DNA of 64,000 bases, from assembly GCA_017475035.1 (NCBI GenBank), contig JAFVGK010000033.1:1-64000 (forward strand). Reading direction: 5' to 3'. Made by a program: the position numbers and the translations under genes. The notes beneath the pieces are model-generated. The model had not been told where the DNA came from. It saw nothing but the letters and a program-made list of their open reading frames with translations, and searched no databases. The stretch comes from Blautia sp. GTDB taxonomy: Bacteria > Bacillota > Clostridia > Lachnospirales > Lachnospiraceae. This document shows, in pieces, positions 59,407-64,000 of the stretch. The first letter of the stretch is position 1, and each line of letters starts with the position of its first letter.

Positions 59407-59462
59407 GTAATATATAGTAATGAAGTGATATATAGTAATGAAGCAATATATGGTAATGAAGC
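59407..59462 (+). repeat. Three 18-bp tandem repeats upstream of the aldo/keto reductase
   Basis: ATATATAGTAATGAAG occurs three times with an 18-base period (59408, 59426, 59444; the last has GGTAATG). The array ends 20 bases before the aldo/keto reductase start codon. It could be iterated regulator sites or a spacer grown by slippage. Confidence 0.8.
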
Positions 59463-59481
59463 AATAAAAGGAGGGAGCGCG

Positions 59482-60486
59482 ATGATTGATCCGAAAACAG
59501 TACCGATGATGCGGCTGGGGGACGGCGGCAGCATCCCGTGCCTTGGCATGGGAACCTTCGGTTCTGACAGAGTCAGTCCGGAAGAGGTGGCCGGAGCGGT
59601 GGCCGGAGGAATCCGCGTCGGTTACAGACTGTTCGACTGTGCAGCCTGCTATGGCAATGAAGAACAGATCGGCAGGGTGTTCCGCGAAGCCTTTGATGAA
59701 GGCGTAGTGAAAAGAGAAGATCTGTTTATCATGACAAAGGTGTGGAACGACATGCACCGTGAGGTGGAGAAATCCTGCTTAAAGAGCATAAAAGATCTGC
59801 AGTGTGATTATCTCGACATGCTTTTTATCCACTGGCCGTTCCCGAACTATCATGCGCCGTTTTGTGATGTAAACTCAAGAAATCCTGATTCCAGGCCTTT
59901 CTCCGTAGAGGAATTCCTGGATACGTACCGGCAGATCGAAGCCCTGGTCGATAAAGGACTCGTCAGACATATCGGCATTTCCAATATGACGATCCCGAAA
60001 ATGAACGCCGTGCTCGATCAGCTCCGCATCAGGCCGGCAGCCTGCGAGTCGGAAATGCATCCCTGCTTCCAGCAGCAGGAGCTTCTGGATTACCTGACCG
60101 CTCATGACATCCTGCCGGTCGGCTATATGCCGCTCGGTTCGCCAAGACGTCCGGAGCGCGACATCGAGCCTGGCGACATCGCGGATATGCAGATGCCCGA
60201 GCTTTTGGAGATCGCAAAGGCGCATGGCGTCCATCCGGCGATCATCTGTCTGAAATGGGCGCTCGGCCGCGGCGTACTGCCGATCCCCTTCTCCGTACAC
60301 AACTATGAAGCAAACTTAAGAGCTGCTGTCACGGAAAAACTGACAGAAAAAGAGATGGCGGCGATCGCTTCGCTCGAGCGCGGCAACCGTCTGGTAAAAG
60401 GACAGGTTTTCCTGTGGGAAGGCGCCAGGGACTGGCATGATCTGTGGGATGAAGATGGCGTGATCGTGGATTGTACAGACTGCTGA
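59482..60486 (+). CDS. Aldo/keto reductase
   Basis: The 334-residue enzyme has the AKR tetrad: Asp and Tyr in FDCAACYGNE near residue 50, Lys in FIMTKVWND near residue 80 and His in LFIHWPFPN near residue 115. It reduces aldehydes or ketoses with NAD(P)H. GGAGG at 59470-59474 sets ATG 59482. It is the first enzyme of the LacI-linked operon, so it probably acts on the imported sugar or its product. Confidence 0.92.
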   Translation: MIDPKTVPMMRLGDGGSIPCLGMGTFGSDRVSPEEVAGAVAGGIRVGYRLFDCAACYGNEEQIGRVFREAFDEGVVKREDLFIMTKVWNDMHREVEKSCLKSIKDLQCDYLDMLFIHWPFPNYHAPFCDVNSRNPDSRPFSVEEFLDTYRQIEALVDKGLVRHIGISNMTIPKMNAVLDQLRIRPAACESEMHPCFQQQELLDYLTAHDILPVGYMPLGSPRRPERDIEPGDIADMQMPELLEIAKAHGVHPAIICLKWALGRGVLPIPFSVHNYEANLRAAVTEKLTEKEMAAIASLERGNRLVKGQVFLWEGARDWHDLWDEDGVIVDCTDC

Positions 60487-60508
60487 GGAAATTTCGGAAG
60501 GAGAAAAA

Positions 60509-61108
60509 ATGTACGATGTTAGCCCGGCGTGGTCGGAGTACTATCGGGAGCTTGAACCGGAAAGGCGGGCGATGATCCTTGAACGGCTTCTTAGCGAGGA
60601 GCCGGATGATGGATCGAACCGTTTCAGGAAAAGGCTGTTTGAACAGCGCTATCTGGAAGGAGACGGCCAGAAGCCATCGGTGGACAGGTATCTGTGGCAG
60701 TGCGTGAATTTTGTCCAGCTTTATGATGCTTCCCGGTTCTTTAAAAAGGGCAGTCGAAAAGAAGTGATGTCTTTTCTTAAGGAGAGCGGGTACAACGAAG
60801 CGATGGAGGGCGGCCCGGAGGGAGAGAAGGCGTTGTACTGGGAGATCCGCAACGCGTCGAAGCGCTATTTTAAGACCTGCAGCGGAAGCGATTACAGAAG
60901 AGCTCTTTTCGGGCTTATAAGTCCGGGTGAAGCAGAACGGAAAAATCAGATGTGTCTGGATACCTGGAAGATGTCCATCGGGATCGGGCAGCGGCTTGAC
61001 ATCGCGAAAAGCCTTTCGCTGTGGAAAATGGCAGTGCTCGATGAGTATGAACAGACAGATCTGTCTGCGGTGGACCGGATGCAGAAACTGATTTCGGAAC
61101 GCGGCTGA
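60509..61108 (+). CDS. DUF6553-like protein
   Basis: The 199-residue protein is soluble, helical and charged, with no signal peptide. It resembles the DUF6553 family found in sugar ABC operons of Lachnospiraceae (MYDVSPAWSEYYRELEPERR at the start). GGAAGGAG precedes ATG. It lies between the reductase and the permease. Function unknown; family assignment from memory. Confidence 0.65.
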   Translation: MYDVSPAWSEYYRELEPERRAMILERLLSEEPDDGSNRFRKRLFEQRYLEGDGQKPSVDRYLWQCVNFVQLYDASRFFKKGSRKEVMSFLKESGYNEAMEGGPEGEKALYWEIRNASKRYFKTCSGSDYRRALFGLISPGEAERKNQMCLDTWKMSIGIGQRLDIAKSLSLWKMAVLDEYEQTDLSAVDRMQKLISERG

Positions 61109-61142
61109 GGAAGGAATCAGCAGCTTACAGGAGGGATGGCAG

Positions 61143-62120
61143 TTGGAAGCGATCAAAAACAATCCGCTTGTTAAAAAGCTTGGTTTTAACCGGATTATTC
61201 TTTTCATTATTCTGCTTTTGATGTACGGCGCCTTTTCGTTCATCATTCCGGGATTTGCCAGCAAAGCGCGCATCATGAGTATCCTTAACTATGTGTATTT
61301 TCTCGGATTCCTTGCGCTGGGCGTCACATTTGTGATCGCGACAGGCGGGATCGATTTTTCCATCGGCCCGGTGATGTTCTGCTGCGCGCTGATGGCCGGC
61401 TACACACTGAACACATATGGCGCGCCGGTGATCGTTGCGCTGCTGATGAGTATTGTCATTGGTTTTTGCTTTGGTTGCTTTAACGGTTACCTGGTCGCTT
61501 TTGTCGGCGTTCCCCCGTTTATCGTTTCCATGGCGACCATGAATATAGCCAAAGGCCTTGGCTCCGTCTTTACCAAAACACAGTCGGTCAGCTGGCCGCA
61601 GAGCAGTGATCCGTCCGGCAACGGCTGGTTCAGAAATCTGGTCAAGGTGAACGGTATTCCGACGGGTCTGATCCTTTTTGCCACTGCCGTCATCATTCTT
61701 TATATCGTGATGAACAATACCAAGGCAGGACGTTATATCCTGTGCCTGGGCAGCAATAAGGAAGCGGTCCGCCTTTCAGGCGTGAATGTCAAAAAATGGC
61801 AGATGCTGGCGTATGTGATCTGCGGGACCATGGCGGGAATCGCTGCCATCTTCTTCGTCAGCGCCTATACCACCGTGCAGCCGGGGCTTGGCGATACCTA
61901 CAACAACGAAGCCATCGCCTCATGCGTCATGGGCGGCACTTCGATGGGCGGCGGCCTAGCCTCCATCGGAGGCACCGTGATCGGTGTGTTTGTCATTTCC
62001 CTACTGCAGGAGGGAATCATGGCCATGCGTATGACCAAGGAAGTACAGATGATCATCACCGGCCTGATTGTCATCGTGTTCGTTTATGCGGACGTCTCCG
62101 CGAGACGGCGCAAGAACTGA
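61143..62120 (+). CDS. Sugar ABC permease, RbsC family
   Basis: The 325-residue permease has eight to ten membrane segments and the family motif FVIATGGIDFSIGPVMFCCA near residue 60, plus FVGVPPFIVSMATMNIAKGL and CVMGGTSMGGGLASIGGT. GGAGGG lies 7 bases before TTG 61143. It works with the ATPase at 62140. The second permease at 63649 suggests a heterodimeric channel. Confidence 0.93.
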   Translation: MEAIKNNPLVKKLGFNRIILFIILLLMYGAFSFIIPGFASKARIMSILNYVYFLGFLALGVTFVIATGGIDFSIGPVMFCCALMAGYTLNTYGAPVIVALLMSIVIGFCFGCFNGYLVAFVGVPPFIVSMATMNIAKGLGSVFTKTQSVSWPQSSDPSGNGWFRNLVKVNGIPTGLILFATAVIILYIVMNNTKAGRYILCLGSNKEAVRLSGVNVKKWQMLAYVICGTMAGIAAIFFVSAYTTVQPGLGDTYNNEAIASCVMGGTSMGGGLASIGGTVIGVFVISLLQEGIMAMRMTKEVQMIITGLIVIVFVYADVSARRRKN

Positions 62121-62139
62121 CAGAAAGGAGAAGGATAAG

Positions 62140-63636
62140 ATGGGTGAAGTGATTCTGACAATGAGCGGCATCGACAAAACCTTCCCCGGTGTTCACGCGC
62201 TGGATCATGTGGATTTTGAACTCCGGCGCGGCGAGGTTCATGCGCTGATGGGTGAGAACGGTGCCGGAAAATCAACGTTGATGAAGGTGCTGACCGGTAT
62301 CTACACTAAGGATTCGGGCACCATCGAATTTGAAGGTAAAGAAGTCGAGTTTCACAATACGCATGACGCACAGGAAGCAGGCATCGTCATCGTGCATCAG
62401 GAGCTGAATATGGTGGGCGACCTGACGGTGGCGCAGAACATTTTCATCGGCCGCGAATTCAAAAAGGGCTTTATGATTGATGACCGCAGGATGATCGAAG
62501 AGTCGAAGAAGCTTTTCGATGAGCTGCATATCAATATTGATCCGAGAGCCAGAATGAGCGACCTGACGGTCGGGAAGCAGCAGATGTGTGAGATCGCGAA
62601 GGCCATCTCACACAAGGCGAAGGTGATTATCTTCGACGAGCCTTCGGCAGCCCTGACTGAAAAAGAGATCCAGGATCTGTTCAATATCATCCGTGATCTT
62701 CGTGCTCAGAACCTGGGCATCATCTATATTTCTCACAGAATGGATGAGATCAAGGTCATTACAGACCGCGTCACGGTCATGCGTGACGGTACCTACGTAG
62801 GGACGCTGATCACCGATAACTGCACGAAGGAAGACATCATCAACATGATGGTTGGCCGCGTCATCTATGAAGAACCCAAGACACACAGCATGGTTCCGCC
62901 GGATGCGCCTGTGGTGCTTAAGGTCGAACACCTCAATGCCGGCAAGATGGTGCAGGATGTGAGTTTTGAGCTCCGTAAGGGCGAGATCCTCGGTTTCTCG
63001 GGACTGATGGGCGCAGGCCGGACGGAAACAGCCAGAGCGTTGTTCGGCGCGGATCCGAAGCAGAGCGGTGATATCTATATCAACGGACAGAAGGTGACGA
63101 TCAACTCACCGGAGGACGCCGTGAAACACGGCATCGGCTATCTGTCTGAAGACCGCAAGCGTTACGGGATTGTCGTACAGAAGACCATTACCGAAAACTC
63201 AACGCTGGCAACGCTGAAAAAGTATATGGCCGGCATGTTCATAAACAAAGGCGCCGAGAAAACGGTCACCCAGCAGTATATTAAGGAACTGGATACCAAG
63301 ACGCCCAGCCCGGATCAGCTGGTAGTCAACCTTTCCGGGGGTAACCAGCAGAAAGTGGTCATTGCCAAGTGGCTTGTCCGGAACTGTGATATACTGATTT
63401 TCGACGAGCCTACCAGAGGAATCGATGTCGGCGCGAAAAACGAGATCTACAAGCTGATGAACCGGCTTGCCGCGGAAGGAAAATCCATTATCATGATCTC
63501 TTCGGAAATGACGGAGATCCTTCGTATGAGCGACCGGATCATAGTCATGTGCGAAGGGAAGAAGACCGGGGAAATTCCTATTGAAGAAGCAACGCAGGAA
63601 GCCATCATGGACAAGGCGACACGCGATATCATGTAA
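62140..63636 (+). CDS. Sugar ABC ATPase, RbsA/MglA family (two ATPase domains)
   Basis: The 498-residue protein is a tandem ABC ATPase. Domain one: Walker A GENGAGKSTLMKVLTG near residue 35, signature SDLTVGKQQMCEIAKA, Walker B IIFDEPSAALTEKE. Domain two: degenerate Walker A GLMGAGRTETARAL near residue 290, signature LSGGNQQKVVIAKWL near residue 400, Walker B ILIFDEPTRGIDVGA. AAAGGAGAAGG precedes ATG 62140. Confidence 0.95.
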   Translation: MGEVILTMSGIDKTFPGVHALDHVDFELRRGEVHALMGENGAGKSTLMKVLTGIYTKDSGTIEFEGKEVEFHNTHDAQEAGIVIVHQELNMVGDLTVAQNIFIGREFKKGFMIDDRRMIEESKKLFDELHINIDPRARMSDLTVGKQQMCEIAKAISHKAKVIIFDEPSAALTEKEIQDLFNIIRDLRAQNLGIIYISHRMDEIKVITDRVTVMRDGTYVGTLITDNCTKEDIINMMVGRVIYEEPKTHSMVPPDAPVVLKVEHLNAGKMVQDVSFELRKGEILGFSGLMGAGRTETARALFGADPKQSGDIYINGQKVTINSPEDAVKHGIGYLSEDRKRYGIVVQKTITENSTLATLKKYMAGMFINKGAEKTVTQQYIKELDTKTPSPDQLVVNLSGGNQQKVVIAKWLVRNCDILIFDEPTRGIDVGAKNEIYKLMNRLAAEGKSIIMISSEMTEILRMSDRIIVMCEGKKTGEIPIEEATQEAIMDKATRDIM

Positions 63637-63648
63637 GGGGGCGGGATC

Positions 63649-64000
63649 ATGAAAAAAAGGAAAACTGTTTTATCCCAGGAAATCATCGTCGCGATCGTTC
63701 TTGTTGCCCTGTACATGATCTTCAGGACGATCAGCTCCGACTTCGGCAAATATACGACCTTCCTGAGTATGATGGACATCTCATATTATTATGCCCTGAT
63801 GGCGATCGGCGTGGCGTTCCCGCTGATCACCGGCGGCGTGGATCTTTCCATCGGTACCGGCATGATCTGCTACGCGCTGGCGGGCGGGTTCCTGATCCGT
63901 AACTATAATTGTCCGACCGGGCTGGCCATTCTGGTCTCGATTATGTTTGGCGTGCTGATCGGTCTTTGCAACGGTATTTTGATCTCGGTTCTGGGACTTC
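63649..64000 (+). CDS. Sugar ABC permease, RbsC family (cut by window end)
   Basis: GGGGGCGGG precedes ATG 63649. The first 117 residues include a membrane start (SQEIIVAIVLVALYMIFRTI) and PLITGGVDLSIGTGMICYAL, the RbsC motif. It continues beyond 64000. A substrate-binding gene is expected downstream. Confidence 0.93.
   Translation, partial: MKKRKTVLSQEIIVAIVLVALYMIFRTISSDFGKYTTFLSMMDISYYYALMAIGVAFPLITGGVDLSIGTGMICYALAGGFLIRNYNCPTGLAILVSIMFGVLIGLCNGILISVLGL

Overview
The window looks like part of the chromosome of a strictly anaerobic, host-associated Clostridia member, most like Lachnospiraceae. I infer this from purine-rich GGAGG-type ribosome-binding sites, moderate GC, a BspA-type leucine-rich repeat giant, a tungsten aldehyde oxidoreductase with a NuoEFG-like partner module, DUF6110/HMA2 metal P-type ATPase genes, and many sugar and amino-acid ABC transporters. 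There are no rRNA or tRNA genes, no complete insertion sequence, no CRISPR array and no prophage that I can recognise.

Layout. 0.2-2.4 kb: a TAXI-type solute-binding lipoprotein next to a GltS-type glutamate symporter. 2.4-7.8 kb: a small acidic protein, a 1207-residue leucine-rich repeat protein without a signal peptide, and a secreted protein of unknown function. 8.1-10.9 kb: a YtrA-type GntR operon with its own promoter and a palindromic operator. 11-14 kb: a carboxylesterase/acyltransferase-like pair and two small genes. 14.0-23.4 kb (minus strand): a tungsten/molybdenum cofactor block (oxidoreductase with a BFD domain, moaA, MOSC-MogA fusion, moaC, tupABC, moeA, MoeA-PBP fusion). 23.7-32.8 kb (plus strand): an FAD oxidoreductase, a MoeB-like activating enzyme, a LysR regulator, then a WOR/AOR-type tungsten oxidoreductase with a MoaD-like protein and NuoE/NuoF/NuoG-like subunits. 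Together these import tungstate, build the cofactor, and use it to oxidise aldehydes with electrons passed to NAD and/or ferredoxin.

32.9-43.1 kb: a decayed SpoIIE-type phosphatase, a PPC-domain protein, a ROK repressor, and a divergent polyol-type operon (zinc dehydrogenase, binding protein, two permeases, two ATPases of which one carries a nonsense codon, a 38-residue membrane peptide, an SDR). 43.4-45.7 kb: an AAA-ATPase/nuclease-like ORF and a free methionine-R-sulfoxide reductase. 45.9-49.0 kb: a metal P-type ATPase operon starting with a 26-residue membrane peptide. 49.3-52.9 kb: an amino-acid ABC transporter whose binding protein appears circularly permuted, with a DapF-like racemase. 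53.3-57.8 kb: a small protein, DNA polymerase IV, and a PLD-helicase-DUF3427 protein. 58.2-64 kb: a LacI-controlled sugar ABC operon running off the window.

The most unusual feature is a set of dispersed intergenic repeats. Family B (about 100 bp; a long perfect hairpin, then a small hairpin, then GGGAGGAG) lies immediately upstream of unrelated start codons at least eight times and supplies the ribosome-binding site, so it behaves like a mobile 5'-UTR cassette. One copy has overwritten the 3' end of the NuoF-like gene. Families A, C and D are further hairpin elements. The circularly permuted binding protein at 49.3 kb and the family B cassettes are my two leading candidates for undescribed biology.
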